Part shown: positions 25,945 through 35,228 of the stretch, in pieces
Position numbering within the stretch: the stretch's first letter is position 1
How the letters are laid out: the number at the start of each line of letters is the position of its first letter
NCBI RefSeq assembly: GCF_020889785.1
Contig: NZ_JACMYK010000005.1
Coordinates: 100,706-164,705, forward strand
Reading direction: 5' to 3'
Source: Bradyrhizobium acaciae
Lineage (GTDB): Bacteria > Pseudomonadota > Alphaproteobacteria > Rhizobiales > Xanthobacteraceae
DNA length: 64,000 bases
Position numbers and translations under genes: made by a program
The notes under the pieces: generated by a model
What the model was told of the DNA's origin: nothing
Database searches by the model: none
What the model saw: the letters and a program-made list of their open reading frames with translations, nothing else

Positions 25945-27882
25945 ATGTCGCCGTCTTTTGATTTCGATCAGCAGGGTCATCTTGTTACACCATCCAGTGT
26001 GCGGGCAGCGCAAGCACAGGCAGCGCCTGCCCCGCTTCAGCGGTCTGTTGCGCCGCCTCCATCGCTGGCTCCGCTGCCGCGTCCCCTCGCGCCAGCTCCA
26101 AAGCCGTCTGACCTTGCCCTTGATCGATCGCGCGACAGCCTCCTGACATCGTTCGGCAAGCTGACATTGACCGACCGTTATCTGCTCGCCGGCGAAGGCG
26201 TCCAGGACATGTTTGCGCGGGTATCGTGCGCGTTTGCGGACGATGTTGCACATGCTCAGCGTCTATATGATGCAATGTCCCGACTGTGGTTCATGCCGGC
26301 GACGCCGGTGCTCTCGAATGGCGGCAGCTTGCGTGGTCTACCGATTTCATGCTTCCTCAATTCGGTCTCGGATTCGCTCGAAGGTATTGTCGGCGCCTGG
26401 AACGAGAACGTCTGGCTTGCCTCCAACGGCGGCGGCATCGGTACCTACTGGGGGAATGTTCGCTCGATCGGCGAGAAGGTTAAGGGCGGTGTCACCTCGG
26501 GCATCATCCCGTTTATCCACGTCATGGACGGCCTGACGCTGGCGATCAGTCAAGGCTCGTTGCGGCGCGGCTCGGCGGCAGTCTATCTCGATGTCCAACA
26601 TCCCGAGATAGAGGAGTTCCTTGAGATCCGGAAGGCGTCCGGCGACTTCAATCGTAAGAGCCTCAACCTGCATCACGGCATCAACGTTACTGACGAATTT
26701 ATGCATGCCGTGCGAGCCGGGACAGCGTTCGCGCTTCGCAGTCCAAAGACCAGCGAAATGGTTCGCGAGATCGACGCTCGCCAGCTGTGGCAACGTATCC
26801 TCGAGAACCGGCTGCAGACCGGCGAGCCTTATCTCTTGTTCATCGACACCGTGAACCGCGCCCTTCCCAAGCACCAGCGCGACCTCGGCCTCAAGGTCTC
26901 GACCTCCAATTTGTGCAGCGAAATTACCCTGCCGACCGGCACCGATCATCGCGACGAGGAGCGCACCGCGGTGTGCTGTCTCTCATCGCTCAATCTCGAG
27001 ACATGGGACCGGTGGAGCGAGGAGCCGGGCTTCATCGAAGACATCATGCGTTTCCTTGACAACGTGCTCACCCACTTCATCACGGTGGCGCCGGAGGGCA
27101 TGAGGCGCGCCCGCTATGCTGCCCTACGCGAGCGCTCCGTCGGCCTAGGCGTCATGGGCTTGCACTCGTTCCTTCAGGCCAAGGGCATTCCGATGGAGAG
27201 CGCTCTGGCCAAGTCGTTCAATCTGAACATGTTCCGGAAAATCCGGCGGGATGCCGACGCGGCGTCGGTGACGCTCGCTCTCGAGCGCGGCCCTTGCCCG
27301 GATGCGCTGGAACGCGGCGTGATGGCGCGATTCAGCCATAAGATCGCAATTGCGCCGACCGCCTCGATCAGCATTATCTGCGGCGGCGCGAGCGCTTGCA
27401 TCGAGCCAGTCCCGGCCAACATTTACACCCATAAGACATTGTCTGGCGCCATCTCGGTGCGCAATCCGCATCTCGCCAGGGTACTCACGGCCAAGGGCGC
27501 CAACACTCCGGCGATATGGCAGTCGATCATAGCGCACGAGGGATCGGTCGCTCATCTCCACATCCTCTCGGAGCACGAGAAAGCGATCTTTCGCACCGCT
27601 TTCGAGATTGACCAGCGCTGGATCATCGAGCTCGCCGCCGACCGCGCGCCGTTCATCTGCCAGAGCCAATCGATCAACCTCTATCTGGCGGCCGACGTCG
27701 ATAAGTGGGATCTCCATATGCTGCATTGGACGGCATGGGAGCGCGGATTGAAATGCCTCTATTACTGCCGTTCGAAGTCGATCTCGCGCGCAGCGTTCGC
27801 CGGCAAAATCAGCGGCGGTGACGAGGCGGAACGACCGCAGCCGCAGCGCACCGACTATGAGGAGTGCCTTGCATGTCAGTGA
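25945..27882 (+). CDS. nrdA: Class I ribonucleotide reductase, alpha subunit
   Basis: This subunit reduces ribonucleotides to deoxyribonucleotides using the radical made by NrdB. Catalytic residues are visible: the thiol pair (Cys in 'LPISCFLNSV' and in 'TAVCCLSSLNLE'), the active-site 'STSNLCSEITLP' (Asn, Cys, Glu), and the C-terminal shuttle 'EECLACQ' (CxxC). I chose the ATG at 25945 (645 aa); a GTG at 25912 lies in frame. It is shorter than E. coli NrdA. A Pro/Ala-rich linker replaces a recognisable N-terminal ATP-cone, so allosteric dATP inhibition may be absent. It overlaps nrdB and is controlled by a B12 riboswitch. Confidence 0.93.
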   Translation: MSPSFDFDQQGHLVTPSSVRAAQAQAAPAPLQRSVAPPPSLAPLPRPLAPAPKPSDLALDRSRDSLLTSFGKLTLTDRYLLAGEGVQDMFARVSCAFADDVAHAQRLYDAMSRLWFMPATPVLSNGGSLRGLPISCFLNSVSDSLEGIVGAWNENVWLASNGGGIGTYWGNVRSIGEKVKGGVTSGIIPFIHVMDGLTLAISQGSLRRGSAAVYLDVQHPEIEEFLEIRKASGDFNRKSLNLHHGINVTDEFMHAVRAGTAFALRSPKTSEMVREIDARQLWQRILENRLQTGEPYLLFIDTVNRALPKHQRDLGLKVSTSNLCSEITLPTGTDHRDEERTAVCCLSSLNLETWDRWSEEPGFIEDIMRFLDNVLTHFITVAPEGMRRARYAALRERSVGLGVMGLHSFLQAKGIPMESALAKSFNLNMFRKIRRDADAASVTLALERGPCPDALERGVMARFSHKIAIAPTASISIICGGASACIEPVPANIYTHKTLSGAISVRNPHLARVLTAKGANTPAIWQSIIAHEGSVAHLHILSEHEKAIFRTAFEIDQRWIIELAADRAPFICQSQSINLYLAADVDKWDLHMLHWTAWERGLKCLYYCRSKSISRAAFAGKISGGDEAERPQPQRTDYEECLACQ

Positions 27883-28946
27883 TTGACCTCTCGGCTGTCG
27901 ATCCGCGCACGTTGATCGGCAAGGGACGGGTCGGCCTCCTGGACTCGACCGGAAGCTATGACGTTGATCGCTATGGCTGGGCTTACGAGTTCTGGAAACG
28001 TCAGCAGCAGACCCATTGGATGGGCGAGGAGGTTCCGCTCGGCTCCGACCTCAAGGATTGGGCGTCGGATCGTGTCACTGCCAACGAGCGCGCGCTGCTC
28101 ACCCAGATATTCCGCTTCTTCACTCAAGCGGACATCGAGGTCGGTGACAATTATCTCAAGCGCTACATCCCGATTTTCCAGCCGCTCACCGTGCAGATGA
28201 TGATGGCTGCCTTCACCAATATGGAGACCGTCCATATTGACGCCTATGCGTTGTTGCTCAAGACGCTTGGCATGCCCAAGGCCGAGTTCGAGGCATTCCG
28301 CGGCTATGCGCAGATGCGCGCCAAGGCTGACTACATGCACGAATTCGGCGTCCATACTGTGGCCGACGTCGCTCGCACCCTGGCCATGTTCGGCGCCTTT
28401 ACTGAAGGCATGGCTTTGTTCGCGAGCTTTGCCATGCTGCTTAACTTTCCGCGGCACAACAAGATGAACGGCATGGGGCAAATCGTAAGCTGGTCAGTGC
28501 GCGACGAGAGTCTCCACTGCGAGGGCATCATCAAGCTATTTCACGAATGGCACCGCGAAACTGGCGCGGTGACGCGCTCCGTTCGCGACGACATCATCGA
28601 CGTCGCCAGGACCATGGTGAAGCTGGAGGAAAACTTCGTTGATCTCGCCTTTGGTCTCGGTGAGATCGACGGCATGCGCCCTGAGCAGATCCATGCCTAT
28701 GTCCGCTATGTCGCCGATTGGCGGCTGACCCAGCTCGGGATTGCCCCGGTCTTCGATTTTTTTGAGGCTGGTCAGAGCGGGTTTACCCAGCTCAAGCCGC
28801 ATCCATTGCCCTGGCTGGTCGAGATCCTCAATGGGGTCGAGCACGCCAACTTCTTTGAGCAGCGCGCTACGGAGTACTCCAAGGCAGCGAGCCGCGGCAG
28901 CTGGGACGGCGAAGAGGGCGTATGGGCTACTTTCGCCCGCATCTAG
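27873..28946 (+). CDS. nrdB: Class I ribonucleotide reductase, beta subunit
   Basis: This ferritin-like radical-generating subunit has 357 aa. Metal ligands and the radical Tyr are in place: Asp/Glu in 'FTQADIEVGDN', Glu and His in 'NMETVHIDAYALLL' (with the Tyr seven residues after the Glu), Glu in 'AFTEGMALF', and Glu/His in 'VRDESLHCEGI'. GGAG stands 8 bases before the ATG at 27873, which overlaps the end of nrdA. It forms the active R1-R2 enzyme with NrdA and shares the riboswitch. Confidence 0.95.
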   Translation: MSVIDLSAVDPRTLIGKGRVGLLDSTGSYDVDRYGWAYEFWKRQQQTHWMGEEVPLGSDLKDWASDRVTANERALLTQIFRFFTQADIEVGDNYLKRYIPIFQPLTVQMMMAAFTNMETVHIDAYALLLKTLGMPKAEFEAFRGYAQMRAKADYMHEFGVHTVADVARTLAMFGAFTEGMALFASFAMLLNFPRHNKMNGMGQIVSWSVRDESLHCEGIIKLFHEWHRETGAVTRSVRDDIIDVARTMVKLEENFVDLAFGLGEIDGMRPEQIHAYVRYVADWRLTQLGIAPVFDFFEAGQSGFTQLKPHPLPWLVEILNGVEHANFFEQRATEYSKAASRGSWDGEEGVWATFARI

Positions 28947-29538
28947 CACGAACGCAACAACGCTTTTGCGCTTCGATTCTGGTGCACCTAGGACTTTTCG
29001 CGAAAGTCGGCTGGAGACCGCGCAGGAAGACCACATCTCGTGACATCGAGCTGGTCCACTCAAAATGATTATCGCAGACCGTGACTGCAAAAGCCGCTGG
29101 ATCTGGCGCCACTCACGATCAGTCGCTCAGGTCTTTATGCTTGTGGAGGATCGGCCGTCCTGGCGTCGACAGAGGTAGGCAGTTCGATATTGAACCTGCG
29201 CACTCGGCCGGCGCTCAAACGAGTATGCGTTGCCCAGTTTGACAAGCTTACCCTCGCCGCATGCGGGCGGCGGAGCTGCGTTCTGAGCTTGCGCCCGCCT
29301 TTACAGCGCAACGCCGGCGCCGAACCAGAGTGATGATGGATCTCGACTAGCAACAAGCAGATCGATATGGAAAGTCAATGCGGTTCTGGCTGCCGGAAAT
29401 GGTAGGAGAGGCCGCCCCGCGCTTTGAGATACTCTGTTGGAGCGAGGACATGCTCGCAACTAACACACCAGGGCGGTCGGGGATAGCGACTATGCGGATC
29501 CGGATGCTCTCGAACGAGCAAAATCTGCGGAGCCCATC
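28947..29538. other. Intergenic region between nrdB and the P450
   Basis: No supported gene. No tts box, NifA site or -24/-12 element for the P450 is seen. Confidence 0.4.
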
Positions 29539-30783
29539 ATGAAAGCGAGATCGGCACGCAGAGCCGATGGGGCGTCGAGTATCCCGCTGAGCAAGCTGGA
29601 TGTAAGCGAAGCCAAGCGCTTTCAGGATGACAGCATATGGGGGTACTTCGAGCGGCTGCGAAGGGAGGATCCCGTTCACTACTGCCTAGACAGCCGCTAT
29701 GGCCCCTATTGGTCCGTCACGAAGTACCGCGATATTGTCGCGGTGGATACAAACCATAAGGCATTCTCATCAGAGCAGGGTGTCACGATCGTCGACGTGC
29801 CTGACGAGCACTGGACCCCGAGCTTCATCAAGATGGGCCCTCCAAAACACGCCCGGCAGCGCAACACTGTAAGTCCGATAGTTGCACCGGACAACCTGGC
29901 GAAGCTTGAAAGTCTGATCCGCTCGAGGGTCAGGGTGATTCTGGACGGCTTGCCGCGCAATGATTCGTTCAATTGGGTGAATATGGTCTCGATCGAGCTG
30001 ACGACGCAGATGCTCGCCACGCTTTTCGACTTTCCCTTCGAAGACCGTCGGCTGCTGACCTATTGGTCAGATGTAGCTGTCACACCTCCGAGAGCCGGCC
30101 ATGCCATCGACAGCTGGGAAAAGCGAAGGAAAATCCTGTCCGGATGTCTTGAGTATTTCACACGACTTTGGAACGAGCGCATTAATGCCGAGCCGCGCCT
30201 GGACCTGATTTCCTTGATGGCACATTCGCCCGACACGCGCAATATGGAGCCGGATGAGTTTCTCGGCAATCTGATCCTGCTGATCGTCGGAGGCAACGAC
30301 ACCACCCGCAACTCGATGACCGGCGGCGTCCTGTTCATGAATCAGTACCCCGGCGAGCTGCGAAAACTGCGCGACAATCCGCGGCTGGTGTCGGGCGCCG
30401 TGTCCGAGATTATTCGATACCAGACCCCGATCGCCCATATGCGCCGAACCGCCACTGCAGATTGCATTCTGGGTGGAAAGCAGATCAGCAAGGGCGACAA
30501 GGTCGTTATGTGGTACATCTCTGGCAACCGGGATGAAGAAGTCATCGAGAATGGCGACAGCTTTGTGATCGACCGCAAGAATGTGCGGCAGCATCTGTCG
30601 TTCGGATTTGGTATCCATCGGTGCGTTGGTCGGCATCTTGCGCAATTGCAGTTGAATATCCTCTGGGAGGAAATATTGCGTGCAGGGCTCGACATCAGGG
30701 TTGTCGGCGAGCCCGAGCGAATCGCGTCAAACTTCGTTCACGGCTATTCCGCGCTGCCCGTGCAGATTGCACCTAGTCCCTGA
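29539..30783 (+). CDS. Cytochrome P450
   Basis: This soluble bacterial-type P450 monooxygenase has 414 aa. The I-helix oxygen-binding motif is 'LIVGGNDTTRNS' (about residues 252-263), the ExxR is 'EIIRYQTP' (about 291-298), and the heme-binding loop is 'FGFGIHRCVGRH' (Cys at about 362). CGGAG precedes the ATG at 29539. No ferredoxin or reductase gene is adjacent, so it must borrow a redox partner. It is not part of the visible gibberellin-type P450 cluster of rhizobia. Substrate unknown. A terminator hairpin follows. Confidence 0.93.
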   Translation: MKARSARRADGASSIPLSKLDVSEAKRFQDDSIWGYFERLRREDPVHYCLDSRYGPYWSVTKYRDIVAVDTNHKAFSSEQGVTIVDVPDEHWTPSFIKMGPPKHARQRNTVSPIVAPDNLAKLESLIRSRVRVILDGLPRNDSFNWVNMVSIELTTQMLATLFDFPFEDRRLLTYWSDVAVTPPRAGHAIDSWEKRRKILSGCLEYFTRLWNERINAEPRLDLISLMAHSPDTRNMEPDEFLGNLILLIVGGNDTTRNSMTGGVLFMNQYPGELRKLRDNPRLVSGAVSEIIRYQTPIAHMRRTATADCILGGKQISKGDKVVMWYISGNRDEEVIENGDSFVIDRKNVRQHLSFGFGIHRCVGRHLAQLQLNILWEEILRAGLDIRVVGEPERIASNFVHGYSALPVQIAPSP

Positions 30784-30830
30784 TCGCGTCGGTGGCAGGC
30801 GGCACGCGGTGCGGTTGGGTTTGTATTGAG

Positions 30831-30865
30831 CCGCTTTCGTTGCCGCAGGTAGCGAAAGCGGTTTT
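30831..30865 (+). terminator. Terminator after the P450 gene
   Basis: A 9-bp stem CCGCTTTCG / CGAAAGCGG with a 13-base loop is followed by TTTT, 48 bases past the P450 stop. Confidence 0.65.
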
Positions 30866-31061
30866 GATCGGCGCCAAACAATCGCTGCATGTCGGGATCC
30901 GGTCGGCAACCGGGCAGGCGTAGTGGCGCTCGTGTAAGGAGCGACAGGTGTAGCGGGCCCGGGCGGCCTTGCAGGCGCCTGACAAGCGAAAAGGGCAAGG
31001 CCAACGGCGCCTCAAAGCCCCATCTTCGGGCCGCCTTGAATAGCTGCAACCGTAAAGGTCG

Positions 31062-31415
31062 ATGAGCTTGATATTGAAGATTGTAGCGGTGGCAGCGATT
31101 TTCCTTGGAGAAGCGATTTCGATCATCGCCGAGTTGATTGCCTCAAGGCGGTTTGGAAAATCCGGCGGGGATGTGACAATGCTCCTGCCGATGTTTCTGC
31201 TGATCTCTTTCGGTGGCATCCTCCTCGTTTTCGGATACGCCCTGGGCTACATGCATCTGAAGAATATCTGGATCATTGTCGCAATATCAGTGGGAGCTAT
31301 TCTGGTGGTGGAACCGATACTCACCCTTCTCCTCTTTGGAGACGTTCCGACAACCGGTTCGCTGATCGGGCTAATGCTCGGTGTGCTTGGTACGCTCGCT
31401 GCCGTATTTCTATGA
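31062..31415 (+). CDS. Small four-helix membrane protein
   Basis: This 117-aa protein is almost entirely hydrophobic, with four predicted transmembrane helices (about 3-25, 38-62, 70-92 and 95-117). The size and the 'IVAISVGAILVVEPILTLLLFGDVP' and 'GLMLGVLGTLAAVFL' segments recall small multidrug-resistance/DMT-type proteins. An AAAGG sits just before the ATG at 31062. No partner gene is adjacent, and specific substrate or role cannot be stated. Confidence 0.65.
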   Translation: MSLILKIVAVAAIFLGEAISIIAELIASRRFGKSGGDVTMLLPMFLLISFGGILLVFGYALGYMHLKNIWIIVAISVGAILVVEPILTLLLFGDVPTTGSLIGLMLGVLGTLAAVFL

Positions 31416-31985
31416 GGGTGATCTGACTGAGCCTGGATGGGTGCCGGCTTCGGCCAGATGTAGTTTGAAAAGGAACCTGCGCAACGTCGGTTCTGCTCGC
31501 TTCGGACGCGACAAAATCTTGTTGCTGATCGGCTTTCTAAGTTGCATCAGGACGTGCTCGAACTTGGTGCGTGGCCGCTGGCTTCGTAAACTCTTCGCTC
31601 GAAGTCTCCTTGCCGGATCGTGAGACGCGTGCGGCGGCCGTAGGTCTTGATCGATCTGCGCTGGCCAATTTCCGCCCGACCACAATTCGCTGTTCAGGAG
31701 CGAGTGTTGCCTGGTGCTCTCCAGCATTTGGATGGCTTCGTCCAGTTGGCGTGAACACACCACTGGCCTCGAGGCAAGATGACCACGGATCGCCTCGCGG
31801 CCGGTATTGCCGCATTCGACAAAGCAGATCACGACCAGGACAGGTTAGTCCGCCGTCACGTGCTTCAGCTGATTATCCCGCAACTCACGCGGTCATGCCC
31901 GCAGTTCAGCAACACAGGAGCTGCGACGGGAAATGGAACCACAGGCGACATGAGCTTTCTTGCTCATCCCGGGAGAACGCTCTTG
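31416..31985. other. Intergenic region before the 742-aa effector
   Basis: Frames of 80-160 codons overlap on both strands without a recognisable product; probably non-coding or decayed. Confidence 0.4.
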
Positions 31986-32003
31986 GTCAGCTACTCGTCA
32001 GCC
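31986..32003 (+). promoter_or_regulatory. tts box upstream of the 742-aa effector
   Basis: GTCAGCTACTCGTCAGCC keeps GTCAGCT, the central TCG and AGC of the core, with CTAT 7 bases downstream. It lies 53 bases before the start codon. Confidence 0.75.
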
Positions 32004-32055
32004 AAGCGGTCTATTCAGACAGGCGGCACATCATCGACTTAATCGGAGATAAAGC

Positions 32056-34284
32056 ATGACGGGCATTGGCGGAGCCGGCAAATCGCACGTTGGGACTGCA
32101 GCAGCCGACAGCCTCGGGGAACTCGGCGTCGTCGCTGGGGAACGCAGCCAATCCTTCGACGCCGTTGTGGAGCGGATGCGCTCCGGGCCTCAGGAGCGAG
32201 CCGTGCCGCTCGCGAACCAGCCACCAGATTTAGATGTGGTTGCGCCAGCGCGGGAGCAGATCAACGCAGCAAAGCGAAAATTTGGGAGCCTCCTTGAGGA
32301 GTTTGAAACTTGCCGTCGAGTGGCCAGGCAAGCCCGGGACTTGCCCGAGGCGCAAAAGCTGATCGACCAGGTCGTCAGGGCAGGCTCAGCAGCTCTGGAC
32401 TACTACGCCGATCTGCCACCAAATTTGGCGCGTCGCATTCTGCCCGACGATCGAGCCCGCCGTCTCCGCGATGACACGCTTGACGCAGCCACCCAATGTA
32501 ACAACGTGGCCAGGCACATTGTTGAGCAAGTGGAGAAGAAGAGAAAAGAAGCGCTAATTTGGTTCGAGAGGTTGAAAGGCGTCGCTACGCCCGACCAGCT
32601 GAGCCGCTCGGTCGCAAGCGTGGCGGAACATCATGCGGCCCACATGGAGTGGTGGGGAAAGAAGGCACTGCGCGCGGAGCGGATGCAATCGGTCTGCGCA
32701 GCTACTGCCGACTTGCCAAGCGCTACGCCCGAGATTCGCAAGGCCGAAGCGGCCGCATTAAGGCTGCACACCGGCTGCGCGCTCAATATGAAGTGCATGT
32801 ATCTGCAATCGCGTATAGCTCTGGCGGAGTTCTTGATTGACGCGCGAGCGAGCACGTTGGAACCAAACGCGCACGAAGCCCTCATGGGCGAGAACGGGCG
32901 TGTGCGTCTGCTCGGGACCTTCATCGAAGATGTTTTCCCAGCATTCGTCTCGACAGGCCATGCCGTTATGTACAGCAACGGGGCGCCGCTCGACGCCGAG
33001 CATCGCGCCGTTCTAGAAGGTGTCATGGAGCGGCTTTCGGAGTTCGCTCCAGGAGTGAGTTCCATGGTTGCCACGCTGAGGGAAGCCGGATCAGGAGCTG
33101 ACCTTCCGTTGCAGTTGCTGGACCAGATCGTGGAAGGTGCGTGGCTTACGGCGAACGAAGTCATGCGGTTGCTGGCACTGCAGCCAAAGTTGGCAGCCAC
33201 AATTGAACCACCGGCTTGGCCTGCGCTGCCGCAAAATACCGCCATGGTGGGCGAAAGCAGTGCAGCGCGCAGAAAGGGCAAAGGAAGGGGCGTAGCCGCC
33301 GCAGGCGAGGGAAGTTCGACGGCCAGCCCACCCGAGTCGCAACTCGCCAGGCCCGATGCGGCCACGGCCCCGACCGGCAAGGTTATCGTGCTCTCGGACC
33401 TCGGTACCAAAAAACTCGTGACCGCGGAGGAGGCACGCGCGAGCGCCTCAACCTCTGCTACCGAGCACCTGCAGATGTGGCAGGCTCCGCCCTCAAGGAA
33501 AGCGCTGGCGAGATTACTTGAGCGACTGGACGAACTGCTGCAATTCAACGTTCCGGCTCAGCAAAGTGCCGTCTCGCAAGCGCGCCAGATGAAGCCCGAG
33601 GACGCCGACCACGTCTTGGATCTCGTCATTACGCGCCTGCAGACGCAGGCTGCCGAGATTGAGGCCTGTGTAGTCGCGCTGAAGGAGCCTCGCCGCCGGG
33701 TCCTGCTCACGCCGGCGCAGGTGCCCGAAGTGCATGAAAAAATATCTCGGCTCAAGGCGATGCGGTCCGAGGTGAAGGGGCAGGCAAAGTCATTGAACGA
33801 ACGAAAGGCGGCGATCACGAGCGATTGCATGAAGACCTATGCGTTTCCGTCGCAAAGGTACCTTGAGCAATTGCGGGCGGCGGGGGAATTGGCGCCAGTC
33901 GATCCACCGCGCGCCTTGCAGGGAGAGCCAGGGAAGCTGTTCGAGGTCAAGCTGCAGCCGGCGGCGCTGAGCAGTGGTGCGAGGCCAAGCCCGATGTGGG
34001 TGCACATCCATACCAAGCGGCCGATACATGCCTGGCAATTGCCAATGCTGGGGGACCGTGACTTCGCCGCTTGCCACGTGAAGTCCGATGAACAGCGCGG
34101 CTATAATCGGCACTGGCAGAACGCCCGAGCCGCCGAGGGGCACGACAACGTCGTGATCCACCGAGGCAAGCTCACACCTGCGTTTTGCAAGTCCTTGTTG
34201 AGCACTGGAGCTGGCGGCCAGGCGTTGTACCACCTTCCCGATGCTGGGCACGTGTCAGCGCAGATGGGGCGACTGGGAATCTAG
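32056..34284 (+). CDS. Putative type III effector, 742 aa
   Basis: This large soluble protein is preceded by a tts box and a GGAGA ribosome site. It is mostly helical, with Ala/Glu/Leu/Arg-rich stretches (about 70-330), a low-complexity Ala/Gly/Ser/Pro linker (about 400-445), a second helical region (about 480-600) and a C-terminal globular part ('WVHIHTKRPIHAWQLPMLGDRDF', 'NVVIHRGKLTPAFCKSLL'). The layout reminds me of XopP/RipH-type effectors of plant pathogens, but I am not certain. 'GIGGAGKS' at residues 3-10 matches a Walker A by chance only; no NTPase domain follows. Delivery into plant cells is inferred from regulation and composition. Confidence 0.7.
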   Translation: MTGIGGAGKSHVGTAAADSLGELGVVAGERSQSFDAVVERMRSGPQERAVPLANQPPDLDVVAPAREQINAAKRKFGSLLEEFETCRRVARQARDLPEAQKLIDQVVRAGSAALDYYADLPPNLARRILPDDRARRLRDDTLDAATQCNNVARHIVEQVEKKRKEALIWFERLKGVATPDQLSRSVASVAEHHAAHMEWWGKKALRAERMQSVCAATADLPSATPEIRKAEAAALRLHTGCALNMKCMYLQSRIALAEFLIDARASTLEPNAHEALMGENGRVRLLGTFIEDVFPAFVSTGHAVMYSNGAPLDAEHRAVLEGVMERLSEFAPGVSSMVATLREAGSGADLPLQLLDQIVEGAWLTANEVMRLLALQPKLAATIEPPAWPALPQNTAMVGESSAARRKGKGRGVAAAGEGSSTASPPESQLARPDAATAPTGKVIVLSDLGTKKLVTAEEARASASTSATEHLQMWQAPPSRKALARLLERLDELLQFNVPAQQSAVSQARQMKPEDADHVLDLVITRLQTQAAEIEACVVALKEPRRRVLLTPAQVPEVHEKISRLKAMRSEVKGQAKSLNERKAAITSDCMKTYAFPSQRYLEQLRAAGELAPVDPPRALQGEPGKLFEVKLQPAALSSGARPSPMWVHIHTKRPIHAWQLPMLGDRDFAACHVKSDEQRGYNRHWQNARAAEGHDNVVIHRGKLTPAFCKSLLSTGAGGQALYHLPDAGHVSAQMGRLGI

Positions 34285-34731
34285 CAAGCTTCTTGTCTTG
34301 CGACAACATGCCGTTGGATGGCAGCATGCCTCCAGGTCGGCCCGGCGGATTACCTGAGCCGCACCAGGCTCCTCGGGCTCCATCTCCCAGAGGATGGAGC
34401 GCGGAGGAAGAGAACACGCACCAAATCCGCGAGAGGCTCGTCGGCCGGAGAGCCGGATCATTTTCGATCACGGGCAATTAAGCTTTCTATGAGGCCATTG
34501 GTTACGCCAAAGATCGGCGCGTGGGCACGAAGCCAGCCGCTGAGCGCGGCAGCCGGAGAAACATATGCGTGATCCCCATGTGCGTGATCCCGTTGACGAT
34601 AGGGGCGGATGTCGTCCCTTGTCGCGAAAGGCCTGCATGTGCGTCGCCCAACTGAGTCACCAACTGACAAGTAACCTCCAGAGGGATTGCTTCCGATGTG
34701 GGCATGCCAATAGAAAATTGTGCGCTCTGGT
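34285..34731. other. Intergenic region after the 742-aa effector
   Basis: No supported gene. A short tandem repeat of about 15 bases (TGCGTGATCCCC twice, 34565-34593) is present. Confidence 0.4.
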
Positions 34732-34759
34732 TTGACAAATCGACTTCGTAATGCACAAT
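34732..34759 (+). promoter_or_regulatory. Housekeeping-type promoter of the candidate small RNA
   Basis: A perfect -35 TTGACA (34732-34737), 16 bases of spacer and CACAAT (34754-34759, four of six to TATAAT) predict a start near 34766. Confidence 0.5.
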
Positions 34760-34765
34760 GAGCCT

Positions 34766-34857
34766 GCCTTTCCTTTTGCTTCTCTTGGATAAGGCGACGA
34801 GAGCCCCAGCATCCCGGCCTCCAGGCCCCCAGAAGGAGCTGGGGCTTTTCGTTCTTC
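34766..34857 (+). ncRNA. Candidate small RNA
   Basis: An intergenic transcript of about 92 bases is predicted between the promoter at 34732 and a strong terminator at 34802-34857. It has no long open frame. The 5' part contains a pyrimidine-rich run (CTTTCCTTTTGCTTCTC, 34768-34784) that could pair with purine-rich ribosome sites. This is prediction from signals only. Confidence 0.42.
34802..34857 (+). terminator. Strong Rho-independent terminator
   Basis: AGCCCCAGC (34802-34810) pairs with GCTGGGGCT (34838-34846). An inner GGCCT/AGGCC stem lies between them, and TTTTCGTTCTT follows. Confidence 0.75.
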
Positions 34858-35228
34858 CGAGTGTCCAAGCCGGTGAGGGCGGTGCTTCTCTGCAAACACT
34901 AATCTTGTGACGGACACGACCGCGCCGGCGTGGCGGCAAGCTCGTTGTGCTCTGCTGGCATTGCTGTCAGACCGAGCGGGAGCTCCGGCGATTATAATGG
35001 AGCATATTGGGTTATCGGCGAGCGAAATAACTCGCTTTTCCTCCGACGGCAAGTGCGACGTCTTTGAAAGACGATGCAGATCTCGGCGAACACTTTGATG
35101 GTCGACGCCCGCTACCGGGCCAGCCCCCGCTGGCCACTCCGATCAGGCATTATAGATGCCACAACGCTGCTTCCGATTTTTACGATCAGCACGACAAGAG
35201 ATGTCGCGCTTTCTCGCACCCTTTAACC
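34858..35228. other. Intergenic region left of the broken effector
   Basis: No supported gene; short frames only. Confidence 0.4.

Noticed and set aside
26150..26165. GTCAGCTT sequence on the minus strand within nrdA
   Set aside because: Chance match inside a conserved coding region with no leftward gene to serve.
28960..28990. tRNA 3'-end-like sequence (TTCGATTCTGG...) after nrdB
   Set aside because: No acceptor, D or anticodon stem can be folded upstream.
32062..32085. Walker A-like GIGGAGKS at the start of the 742-aa effector
   Set aside because: No Walker B or NTPase fold follows, and it lies within the expected secretion signal.
32631..33548. 305-codon minus-strand frame over the 742-aa effector
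   Set aside because: Low-complexity Ser/Ala/Arg translation typical of an antisense frame.
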